Assembly: GCA_025359915.1 (NCBI GenBank)
Contig: JANYDE010000134.1
Span: forward strand, 1 to 36,513
Origin: Chamaesiphon sp. 336R_metabinner_41
Lineage (GTDB): Bacteria > Cyanobacteriota > Cyanobacteriia > Cyanobacteriales > Chamaesiphonaceae
DNA: 36,513 bases
Direction: 5' to 3'
The position numbers and the translations under genes were made by a program. The notes under the pieces were generated by a model. It was not told the DNA's origin. It saw only the letters and a program-made list of their open reading frames with translations, and did not search any database. Shown here piece by piece: positions 26,746 to 34,701 of the stretch. The number at the start of each line of letters is the position of its first letter. Position 1 is the first letter of the stretch.

Positions 26746-27543
26746 ATGTCTAATCTAACGATCGATCTTCAACACATTCTGCAATCCTTAAGCAAGGAAC
26801 AACTAATTAGTCTTCAACAGATGCTTCCCGCATTGAAGATCGAGATCGATCGATTAATTGGGCAAATTCCCGCAGTAGATCGATCGACAGATCTCCAATC
26901 TTTGATAACGAAAATTGCACTAGAATCTCCAGTATTTATCGAATCTCTTGCGCGAGAAATCATCAAACAAGAAGCCGGAACGCCAAGTTCCCAATCAACA
27001 GATAATATTTTACCAATCGAGCATCAATCTATAGCTAAATTAACTCAGTCAGAAAATATATTTCTACCGATTTTTTCACAAGAATCGCAAAATGTGGTAC
27101 CATCCGGAGCAAATCCACAAATAGAAATTTCAAATCCCAATGATGCTCGCAGAAATGCTTTATTTCAATTAATCGATATTTATAATAATAGTCATGAACA
27201 GCTTATCAGAAAATATCCGACAATACCAGTTATAGAAAGTCAAGCTAGTATTGAAAAAAGACGCAGCAATAGTGGTACTATGCCATTTCTATCTAAAGCT
27301 AGAGCAGAGCGATCGACATATTTAATTATACAAGACCAAGAACAAGCATACATATTTCCAGATCCCAACCTAGTTGTCAACCCACATAATCTTGACACGG
27401 TTGAAGCATTATTCAAAACCACAAATTACTATTCAAATTACAAAAGTATTCAGATAATCGATCCATCTATTGCCAATCTTAAAAATCCACCAGATGGCGA
27501 AGAATGGATAGTGGTAAAAAAGGGTAATTTAATCTTTATATAG
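26746..27543 (+). CDS. Cytosolic protein with the shared YN-P-VN domain (protein A)
   Basis: A 265-residue protein without signal peptide or membrane span. Residues 1-75 look helical (SLSKEQLISLQQMLPALK), 76-130 are polar linker. Residues about 140-265 form a domain that matches the C-terminus of the next protein with identical spacing: Tyr146-Asn147, Tyr192, Pro205, Val211-Asn212, Asp217, Glu220, Phe223, Tyr232, Pro240, then a KKG turn (258-260). I know no name for this domain. It is the fourth gene of the plus-strand arm, 18 bases before the next gene. Confidence 0.75.
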   Translation: MSNLTIDLQHILQSLSKEQLISLQQMLPALKIEIDRLIGQIPAVDRSTDLQSLITKIALESPVFIESLAREIIKQEAGTPSSQSTDNILPIEHQSIAKLTQSENIFLPIFSQESQNVVPSGANPQIEISNPNDARRNALFQLIDIYNNSHEQLIRKYPTIPVIESQASIEKRRSNSGTMPFLSKARAERSTYLIIQDQEQAYIFPDPNLVVNPHNLDTVEALFKTTNYYSNYKSIQIIDPSIANLKNPPDGEEWIVVKKGNLIFI

Positions 27544-27561
27544 TCGTATTTTTAGATAATT

Positions 27562-28824
27562 ATGAAAAATTTAAAATTGCTGATATTTATCGTTACTTGT
27601 GCTAGTTTATTTAGCAGCTTTAGTGAGATGGCGATCGCCGAAACCGATCCGAGAACAGAGTATCAGAACTTGCAAACCCGAAAATACAAAGATTTGCAAA
27701 CAGAATTAATTTATTTATTGGGTAGAAGAGTTGAAGAAAAAGATGCGAAGAAAGGAACAACGATCGGTACTAAAATCATGGCAAATCTCAAACAGACTAA
27801 TAGCAGTCTGGACGAATTAGCCCAACTAACTCCAGACGATGCAACCAAAACAGAGTTGTCAAATCTCAAAACTATTCTGTCATTTACCAGCCTTTCAGAT
27901 CCAATTCAGATCGCCAAAATTCAGGAATCATTAAATCTAACAGACAAAAGTAAAACATTCGACAAATCGACTTATGAGGCTCTGAAAGCAAAAATAGAAG
28001 CCACGGGTAAAAAGATCGTTCCTTCATCTAGTAACGCGGAATCAAATCAAAATCCTGAAAAATCCAAGGACTTAGACGGTAAATCAGCACCACAAGAATC
28101 TAATCCTACATGGTTCTTACCTTACTTACTTTCACTATTTTCGACTATCGGTAGTGGTGCTGCGATCTTTTTTGTTTGGAAACACAATCAAAGATCTCAA
28201 GAAAAGGGTAATAGTAAATTAAATATTTTCAAAAATGAAGTTAAATCTAAAATAGATCGATTAGAATCTCAGAATTCAACTTTGTCAACTAATATTGGCA
28301 AGCTATCGCAACAAATAAGTACAGAGTCTATCCGCTCATCGAAAGGAACTACAAAACAGTTGCCTAGCTACAATGAAAATCAAGATTTGTACAACATAAA
28401 TACTCATTCTGTTAGAGAAACTGTACCAGCTCCACAGTCTCCACTGCCGCGACAATCATCTTTAGTTGATGAATATAATCAAGATCCAAATGTATTTAAA
28501 AATAGACGCTCGATTCAAGAAGTCGGCGAAGAACAACACAATATAGAAGGGCGCAGAAGTGGTCAAATTAAAACTGTCAATCTTAGCCCGATGGAGCGAC
28601 GGCGTGGTGGTTACTGGGTATTGAGTCACGAGCGACAACAAATCATCGTTCCATCCGCAGATCTGCGAGTTAATGATTTTAATCGAGACACTACCGAATC
28701 TATTTTTGATTGCATCAATTTCAATGCCAGTTATCGCAAAATTATATTGATTCAACCAGCAATTGTCGAATCAATATCAATGGGATATCAAGTCATTAGT
28801 AAGGGAATAATTGAGTTTGAATAA
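27562..28824 (+). CDS. Membrane-anchored protein with the shared YN-P-VN domain (protein B)
   Basis: A 420-residue protein with an N-terminal signal (about 4-26, cleavage after AIA likely), a helical external region (28-180), one span at about 184-205, then a positively charged, coiled-coil-prone segment (225-255), a linker, and a cytosolic C-terminal domain (300-420). That domain repeats protein A: Tyr305-Asn306, Tyr351, Pro364, Val370-Asn371, Asp376, Glu379, Phe382, Tyr391, Pro399, Lys414-Gly415. It could link an outer-membrane-side or periplasmic partner to cytosolic members of the locus. The family is unknown to me. Confidence 0.75.
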   Translation: MKNLKLLIFIVTCASLFSSFSEMAIAETDPRTEYQNLQTRKYKDLQTELIYLLGRRVEEKDAKKGTTIGTKIMANLKQTNSSLDELAQLTPDDATKTELSNLKTILSFTSLSDPIQIAKIQESLNLTDKSKTFDKSTYEALKAKIEATGKKIVPSSSNAESNQNPEKSKDLDGKSAPQESNPTWFLPYLLSLFSTIGSGAAIFFVWKHNQRSQEKGNSKLNIFKNEVKSKIDRLESQNSTLSTNIGKLSQQISTESIRSSKGTTKQLPSYNENQDLYNINTHSVRETVPAPQSPLPRQSSLVDEYNQDPNVFKNRRSIQEVGEEQHNIEGRRSGQIKTVNLSPMERRRGGYWVLSHERQQIIVPSADLRVNDFNRDTTESIFDCINFNASYRKIILIQPAIVESISMGYQVISKGIIEFE

Positions 28825-28866
28825 ATCGAATTTAGTCACAATCGCGATAGAATAAACATAGTCACA

Positions 28867-28950
28867 AACTAATTGTAAAAATTAGTTAGAGGGTTTATGA
28901 CGATCGCTACTTCTCCTTTAGACACCCAAGCTACGATCTCCTACGATTGA
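28867..28950 (+). other. Hairpin and 17-codon reading frame, possible gene remnant
   Basis: AACTAATT/AATTAGTT (28867-28887, loop GTAAA) precedes a short frame at 28897-28950, MTIATSPLDTQATISYD, which has a plausible site (TTAGAGGG) just upstream and then stops. It reads like the normal start of a cyanobacterial protein cut short, but I cannot name the parent. It may equally be chance. Confidence 0.35.
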
Positions 28951-28952
28951 AC

Positions 28953-28973
28953 TTATTACTTATTACTTATTAC
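28953..28973. repeat. TTATTAC heptamer, three copies
   Basis: Three perfect units, the reverse complement of the GTAATAA triplet at 23329-23349. It lies 30 bases before the WD40 gene start, so the two sets flank the SrfB-like to protein B segment in inverted orientation. Confidence 0.9.
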
Positions 28974-29003
28974 TTAATTTAAGTGCTAACCTAAACCAGA
29001 TAT

Positions 29004-30644
29004 ATGACCATTCCGGCGATCGATCGACTCATTCAACAACTCCAAACCCTCGAAACGAAGTTCGATGAATTGATGCTATCGTTGATGGCTGGTCAAATTC
29101 CAGTTAAGCTGACTAAAGCTGCGAGAATCGAAGGGGCGAAAGTTGAAGCTCCTACCCCTCAGCTCAAACTATCTGAGTCAAAATTTGTTGAAGTATACAA
29201 CGAAATCCCCGTTTTACTCAAAGCCTATACCATTCCAGTCGATTGGACTACAGATAGCTACCAAAATCCCAAGCGTCCACCGCTGATTCTCGAACCTTGC
29301 AATAATAGTAATTATTGGGTAATTCCCGTATTGGTAGCCGATGCGATTACTTATTGGCTAGTTCCCAATCCCCTGCGTCAAATTCGATTAGATCGACTAG
29401 AACGCCTGAGCTACTTATTTGAATACTCCCTCCTCAACCCCGCAGATCGAGACTCAGAATTTCACTTAGTCGCACCCGCCAAAGTGAGCTATTACTTCGA
29501 TACAGGTGCCCCAAAGTGGAAATTGGAACAACCAGGTCAACTCGCTGTTACCAGTGGTGCCACAGCCAAATCTGACCCCGTACAGCTCATCGAAGCCCTT
29601 GGGCAACAGGTGCGGCGACAGGAAGCAACCATCGGACAACTTCAGCAACAAATGGCGCAGATCCTGAGCGGGAGGACATCAAATCCCCCCGCAGCTCCCA
29701 GCCTTGAGCCGATTGAAGCAAAGCCAGATCCAATTTCCCCTTGGGCTAATCCCAAATTAATTCATTCGCTCACAAGTCAGGCAGGTACGATTAAATCGAT
29801 CGCATTGACTCGATGGCAAGGAAATAATAAACTGATTCTGTTCGCCAGTAGCCAGAGTGGAACGATCGAAATCTGGGATCTCGAAGCTGGTAGTTTCTTT
29901 TCCGGCATTTCTCGGAGTAAAGAATTGATGCCAGATACCCCAACGATTGCGATTATCCCACACCAAAAAATTCTCATTTCCACGACTGAAAATCACCAGA
30001 TTACGGCGCATTCTATTGGCGAGGGAAAAAAAGACACTTATGGCGAACATGATGCATGGATTCTAGCTCTTGCTCTAAGTAAAGATTCCACTTATCTAGC
30101 CACCGGAGATCGACAGGGGATTGTCAAAATCTGGGACACCGAGCGGAAATCTCTGATTAAAACGATCGAACATGATGCCCCGATTATCTGCATGGAAATT
30201 ACCCCAGATAATCAATATCTAGTCGTGGTGGATGCTAAACATCAAATCCTATTTTGGCTGATGAAAACAGCTCAAAAACATACAGTAAGAGGATTAGACG
30301 ATTTAGCAAGATCGATCGCCATTAGCCCTGACGGTAAATATCTCGCACTCGGTTTTCGCAATGGTAGCATCCAAATCTGGGATGCCCAAAATTTTACCGT
30401 TAAACACGATCTAACTCAAAGCCATCAACAAGTTTGGAGCCTAGCCTTCGATCCTCGATCTCAAGTGCTAGCTTCTGGTGGTGCTGAAACTAACCTTTGT
30501 CTCTGGGATGTTGCTACTGGTAATTTAATCTCTCAGCCCAGCAGTCACCAAAACTCAATTTATGCTTTGACATTTAGTGCAGAAGGTGAAACTCTAGTCA
30601 CGGCTGGAGCCGATGGAATTATCGATTGCTTTAGGAATCGCTAA
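29004..30644 (+). CDS. WD40 propeller protein with a divergent shared domain (protein C)
   Basis: A 546-residue cytosolic protein. A short helical N-terminus (1-30) is followed by a domain at about 60-182 that resembles the C-termini of proteins A and B (Tyr65-Asn66, Tyr104-Trp105, Pro121, Leu124, Glu133, Phe139, Pro158, Trp172, Gly178). A predicted coiled coil follows (192-222), then a Pro-rich linker and about seven WD40 blades (250-546), for example GIVKIWDTE, GSIQIWDAQ and LCLWDVATG. Such propellers are protein-binding platforms. It is the last gene of the plus-strand arm; its end overlaps the converging menC gene by 14 bases. Confidence 0.88.
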   Translation: MTIPAIDRLIQQLQTLETKFDELMLSLMAGQIPVKLTKAARIEGAKVEAPTPQLKLSESKFVEVYNEIPVLLKAYTIPVDWTTDSYQNPKRPPLILEPCNNSNYWVIPVLVADAITYWLVPNPLRQIRLDRLERLSYLFEYSLLNPADRDSEFHLVAPAKVSYYFDTGAPKWKLEQPGQLAVTSGATAKSDPVQLIEALGQQVRRQEATIGQLQQQMAQILSGRTSNPPAAPSLEPIEAKPDPISPWANPKLIHSLTSQAGTIKSIALTRWQGNNKLILFASSQSGTIEIWDLEAGSFFSGISRSKELMPDTPTIAIIPHQKILISTTENHQITAHSIGEGKKDTYGEHDAWILALALSKDSTYLATGDRQGIVKIWDTERKSLIKTIEHDAPIICMEITPDNQYLVVVDAKHQILFWLMKTAQKHTVRGLDDLARSIAISPDGKYLALGFRNGSIQIWDAQNFTVKHDLTQSHQQVWSLAFDPRSQVLASGGAETNLCLWDVATGNLISQPSSHQNSIYALTFSAEGETLVTAGADGIIDCFRNR

Positions 30645-31551
30645 ACCAATCCTCTACGCCAAAACCCATACTGCGACTTAGATTTAATCCTGCTGCTAGT
30701 CGAAAAGCCGCATCTCTCCCGACGCTGGTTTCTAGCACTGATGAAAAAACAACGTCAAGCTGATGTTGGGTGATAAATTCAGCCAGTCGCCACGGAAATC
30801 CAGCGATTCCAGGCTTAATCACATAGATCCCGCGCCAACCTTGGATATAGGCGGCTTGGATTCTGGCAAATGTCGCGACGGATTCATCGATCGCAATTGG
30901 AGTATCATATCTTTGAGCTAATGCTTGCATTCGATCGATCTCATCTACACCCAAAGGTTGCTCGATAAACTCGATGCGCGCTTGGTGACTACAGATTTCT
31001 AACCATTGCTCGGCTTCTGCATCCGTCAAACCCCCATTTGCATCGAGCCGGAGTTTTGCACTCGCAGGTAGAGCCGTGATTAATTGTTTCCAGATTGCCA
31101 TCTCCTGGACGATTGGCAGTACTCCAATCTTCCATTTGAAGGTTGAGTATCCCTGAGCAGATAAGGCTGGTATTTTGGCGATTGCAGTGGCACCTGATGG
31201 CAATAGTGTACTAATAGCTGGGGTTGATTCGGTGCTGATAGCTGGAGCAGGGTTAAAAGCTGTTAAAGCACTTCCAAATCCAAATTGACAGGCGGGTAAA
31301 GTATCGGGAATTTGATGGATTTTGGCGGTGGTAATATTATCGCCGATTTTTCGACACCATTCGATCGCTTGTTCGATCGATTCTGAGCCAAACCACGGTA
31401 TCGGTGCAATTTCTCCCCTGTGAGATTTTCCCAACTTGTCTATAAGTTGAATAATTATCCCCTCTCTAATTTCCCACTCGCCATGACTAGTTTTCAATGG
31501 TTGTCTAAATGGACGTTGATAGATTGAATAGGTGAAGTTATATCTACTCAT
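30631..31551 (-). CDS. menC: o-Succinylbenzoate synthase
   Basis: A 306-residue enolase-superfamily enzyme that dehydrates SHCHC to o-succinylbenzoate in phylloquinone synthesis. Catalytic Lys139/Lys141 (KWK), metal ligands Asp170 (RLDANGG), Glu197 (IEQPL) and Asp222 (IDES), and Lys246 (VIKPG) are all present. Residues about 100-118 contain the near-duplicate PAISTESTPAIST, a small low-complexity insertion. It is followed 34 bases upstream by the methyltransferase gene on the same strand, so the two probably share a transcript. Confidence 0.93.
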   Translation of the reverse strand: MSRYNFTYSIYQRPFRQPLKTSHGEWEIREGIIIQLIDKLGKSHRGEIAPIPWFGSESIEQAIEWCRKIGDNITTAKIHQIPDTLPACQFGFGSALTAFNPAPAISTESTPAISTLLPSGATAIAKIPALSAQGYSTFKWKIGVLPIVQEMAIWKQLITALPASAKLRLDANGGLTDAEAEQWLEICSHQARIEFIEQPLGVDEIDRMQALAQRYDTPIAIDESVATFARIQAAYIQGWRGIYVIKPGIAGFPWRLAEFITQHQLDVVFSSVLETSVGRDAAFRLAAGLNLSRSMGFGVEDWFSDS

Positions 31552-31585
31552 AGTTAAGAAGATGGGAGATGGATTAAGAGATGGA

Positions 31586-32746
31586 TTAAGAGATTGATAA
31601 ACCCATCAATAATGTCTCCTGTTCTTCTGCTGTCAAGCCTTGACTTTGAATTAAGACACCAAATTTACCCAATTCCATTGGATCGATTAATTGATGGAGG
31701 TTTTGGCGACGGCTGAGTAACGACTGAATATCGCCACCGCTACTAGAAATTGCCGCGATTCTTTCGCCTAAACCCAATGCCATCAAAAACATACCCTGTG
31801 GTATAAATCCGATGGTATTGAAGCCTAATAATTCACCCTGATTTTGAATTGCGGTAAAATCTACATGAGCAGTGAGATCTTGATTACCGATATTGAGATA
31901 GGGATCGTTATGATAGGCATGTTGATAATAACATTGCAAGGTTCCTTGGGAACGCATCGGATTGTAATATCGATCGGCTGTATAGCCATAATCGATCGAG
32001 ATTATATATCCTCGCTGCAACTTTTTAGAAACCTGTTCCAACCATCCTAATCCGGCTAAATTTACCTCAGTGCGATATTTGGCTGGATATTTGCCGTTGA
32101 GTAAGTTAATATTATTTAGTTGCCAGTAGTGAGCTAATTTATCTGTAGATAATTCACCAACAGTCTCTCGAAAACTGTTGTTCTCATCGCCAGCAGTCAC
32201 ATAAATTTCTTGCAATTTGTCACCGCTAACGATAACTTGATGAACTGGTAATGCATCAATTAGTTCATTCGACAAAAAGCACCCAATAATCGATCGATCG
32301 ATTATTGCTGTCCAATCACACCATCGCACAGGTAAATCCTTTAACCTTGCCTGCTGTGTCGTAATCATTGCTGGCGCGATTTCGATAATTAGATAATCGA
32401 TCGATCGAAAGAAGTCAGGATATACTCGACTTGAGTAGTCTAAAATCTGAGCAGCTAATAATCCTTGCCCCGCACCCATTTCAACAATACTAAATACCTG
32501 CGGCAAACCTAATATCTGCCACATTTGATATAACTGAATAGCAATCATCTCCCCAAAATCAGCAGCTAAATGCGGCGATGTCAAAAAATCACCACTTTCA
32601 CTAATTCGCTCTGCACTACTAGCATAATAACCACGATCGGGATGGTATAATACCAATTCCATATAGTCAGCAAAAGTAATCCGATGCTGTGGTGAATTCT
32701 CGATTCGATCGCGAACAACTTCAATTAACTCTAAATTATTACCCAT
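31586..32746 (-). CDS. MidA/NDUFAF7-family SAM-dependent methyltransferase
   Basis: A 386-residue class I methyltransferase of the DUF185/Methyltransf_28 family. The N-terminal signature FADYMELVLYHPDRGYY (about 25-41) and GDFLTSPHL, the SAM-binding motif VEMGAGQG and SNELIDALPVH are diagnostic. The mitochondrial relative NDUFAF7 methylates an arginine in complex I; a role in NDH-1 assembly in cyanobacteria is an inference. It sits just upstream of menC. Confidence 0.9.
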   Translation of the reverse strand: MGNNLELIEVVRDRIENSPQHRITFADYMELVLYHPDRGYYASSAERISESGDFLTSPHLAADFGEMIAIQLYQMWQILGLPQVFSIVEMGAGQGLLAAQILDYSSRVYPDFFRSIDYLIIEIAPAMITTQQARLKDLPVRWCDWTAIIDRSIIGCFLSNELIDALPVHQVIVSGDKLQEIYVTAGDENNSFRETVGELSTDKLAHYWQLNNINLLNGKYPAKYRTEVNLAGLGWLEQVSKKLQRGYIISIDYGYTADRYYNPMRSQGTLQCYYQHAYHNDPYLNIGNQDLTAHVDFTAIQNQGELLGFNTIGFIPQGMFLMALGLGERIAAISSSGGDIQSLLSRRQNLHQLIDPMELGKFGVLIQSQGLTAEEQETLLMGLSIS

Positions 32747-32800
32747 TAACTAGTTTTATCCTGGAACTCTAGATCGAAATTAAGCATCTCTATTCTCCTT

Positions 32801-32820
32801 CCTCTGCGTCCTCTGCGCCT
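32801..32820. repeat. CCTCTGCGTCCTCTGCGCCT repeat motif
   Basis: Two near-identical 9-10 base units (CCTCTGCGT, CCTCTGCGC). From memory this motif occurs often between genes in cyanobacterial genomes. It lies in the 113-base divergent spacer between the methyltransferase and the EamA transporter. Confidence 0.6.
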
Positions 32821-32859
32821 GGAGCAGTTAAAAAATATTAACGCTATTTATCTAAATTC

Positions 32860-33792
32860 ATGGAACTTCATCGGACAACGGGTAACTGGCGGTTGGGATT
32901 AGGACTATCCCTGATTACTGTAATATTATGGGGATTAGTTCCAGTCGCGCTAGCAATTGTCTTAAATAAATTAGATATTTATACAATTAATTGGTTTCGA
33001 TTTCTCTGTGCATTTCTGCTCCTCGGCTGTTACCTTGCCAAGCAAGGCAATGTACCAACATTTTCTCAGTTAAGAACAGTCCCAACTTATCTACTTGCAA
33101 TTGCTACACTGGGATTAATTACTAATTACATCTTCTTCGTGATGGGGCTAAAAGCTACTTCGCCTTCTCATGCAGAAGTCTTAATTCAGTTGGCAGGAAT
33201 ATTTTTGAGTCTAGGCGGATTGCTGATTTTCAAAGAACGTTACACTCGTTATCAGTGGCTGGGATTCGGTGTTTTGATTGCTGGATTTATCGGTTTTTTT
33301 TATGAGCAATTAAAAGTATTAGCCACAGACACCGATAGATATATTAGTGGTAGTCTGATGTTAATAGTTGCCGGACTCAGTTGGGCAGTTTATGCATTGA
33401 TTCAAAAGCAACTATTGACGAAACTAGACTCTACCCATATCATGTGGGTTCTATATGGAGCATGTGGATTATTTTTCTGGACATTAGCTAAACCCCAAAC
33501 CCTAATTCAGCTCAATTCGATCGAATGGATTGCCCTAATTTTTTGTGGTTTGAATACCGTAGTTGCCTATGGAGCTTTTGCCGAATCGCTGCAACATTGG
33601 GAAGCTTCGAGAGTGAGTGCTATTTTGGCTCTAGCACCCATTTTTACGATCGTTTCGATGAGTGTCGCGGCTGCCTTTGCACCTGGATTAGTGAGTCCCG
33701 AACATATCACTTCACTGGGATTATTTGGTGCAATTCTAGTTGTCATTGGCTCGATGTCGATCTCACTAGGAAAAAGTCGATCTTCAATCTAG
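32860..33792 (+). CDS. EamA-family (DMT superfamily) transporter
   Basis: A 310-residue protein with about ten membrane spans forming two EamA repeats. The first repeat includes SLITVILWGLVPVALAIVL and LKATSPSHAEVLIQL; the second includes SGSLMLIVAGLSWAVYALIQ and the closing helices FGAILVVIGSMSISLG. Members export or import amino acids and other small molecules; the substrate cannot be told. It stands alone. Confidence 0.9.
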   Translation: MELHRTTGNWRLGLGLSLITVILWGLVPVALAIVLNKLDIYTINWFRFLCAFLLLGCYLAKQGNVPTFSQLRTVPTYLLAIATLGLITNYIFFVMGLKATSPSHAEVLIQLAGIFLSLGGLLIFKERYTRYQWLGFGVLIAGFIGFFYEQLKVLATDTDRYISGSLMLIVAGLSWAVYALIQKQLLTKLDSTHIMWVLYGACGLFFWTLAKPQTLIQLNSIEWIALIFCGLNTVVAYGAFAESLQHWEASRVSAILALAPIFTIVSMSVAAAFAPGLVSPEHITSLGLFGAILVVIGSMSISLGKSRSSI

Positions 33793-34092
33793 TATTGAGC
33801 GGCATAAATCCAGGTACTATTTCGGGAAGAGATGGGAGATGGGAGGTAGAGCTTAGTCAATGGTTACTTTACTTACGCTGCTCAGTACTAGTGCAGTTAA
33901 TTCTTAGGGGCGGTGCTATCTTGTCGTTTTTTTATTCTGCGGCGTTTTTATTCGAGGGTTCCCCCGAACAAAAACGCCGCTTCATGCCCGCCCTCCAGGT
34001 GCCCGCGCATCTGATTTAGGATTGCTACAAATCAGTAGTTTGAACCCTTGAGAGCGGTGCTTTATGACCGCCACTACCAACATTAATTAAGA
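33793..34092. other. Non-coding spacer with three successive hairpins
   Basis: The spacer contains a long hairpin at 33939-33980 (20-base arms, 18 pairs, starting GCGGCGTTTTT), a second at 34011-34035 (CTGATTT/AAATCAG) and a third at 34054-34071 (GCGGT/ACCGC). It separates convergent genes. It may be a terminator, a structured RNA or a small non-autonomous element. I see no coding sequence with protein-like features. Confidence 0.6.
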
Positions 34093-34560
34093 TTAATTAG
34101 GTAATTTGGTGGGTAAGGTGGGCAACGTTGGTTTGGTAATTTCAGGAGTGGGAACACCAGTGGGGACAGTGGGTATTTTGGTACCAGCAGCGGGAACCTT
34201 CATCATTTTGTCAGCATTAGGGCTAGAGCCATCAATTACTGTTTGGTTGGTTTTAATAGTGGAACGACTAGTTCCAGAGGGTGCTGGCTTATTTGGATTG
34301 ACTGGGTTAGCACCGGATGGCATCGCTTCAGGTGGCTGACTTGTCGCATCCACCTTAGATGGCTTTTGCTTGCGAGTGCCAGTTGTCATCGACTTCTTAG
34401 CTTTTTTGATTCTTTTCTTCCGAGTTTTGGTAATTGCGACGGATACGGTAGAAACGTGCGAAGAGGTATGATGAGCAGCAGCGGAGGTAACGAGACTAAT
34501 CAGGCTCAGTGGCGCAAAGACTACCGCAGTCAGAAGGATAGTTTGAATTAATTTATTCAT
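34093..34560 (-). CDS. Small secreted low-complexity protein
   Basis: A 155-residue protein with a clear signal peptide (about 1-29, ending SAAAHH), then a very basic stretch (KTRKKRIKKAKK, about 45-56) and a long Pro/Thr/Ser-rich tail with PTLPTLPTKLP near the end. No domain is recognised. It may be a periplasmic or surface linker protein. The signal peptide and continuous frame support a real gene, but low complexity makes homology uncertain. Confidence 0.6.
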   Translation of the reverse strand: MNKLIQTILLTAVVFAPLSLISLVTSAAAHHTSSHVSTVSVAITKTRKKRIKKAKKSMTTGTRKQKPSKVDATSQPPEAMPSGANPVNPNKPAPSGTSRSTIKTNQTVIDGSSPNADKMMKVPAAGTKIPTVPTGVPTPEITKPTLPTLPTKLPN

Positions 34561-34701
34561 GAAAACTTGTTAATCTGGGGATATTTTACTTCAAAAGCAC
34601 ATTAATTTATGCTAATTAACGTGCATGTATTTTAACATCAAAATTATGTAGTTTGTCGATACATAGAATATGTTTTCTAAACATTGTAGCAATCGATCAA
34701 A

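Noticed and set aside
16083-30644. Anti-phage defence island reading of the nine-gene locus
   Set aside because: No nuclease, toxin or mobile-gene neighbours inside it; the protein set points to envelope and cytoskeleton. The nearby Uma2 gene is common in cyanobacteria and not diagnostic.
34106-34551. Plus-strand frames opposite the small secreted protein
   Set aside because: The minus-strand frame has a clear signal peptide; the opposite frames mirror its low complexity.
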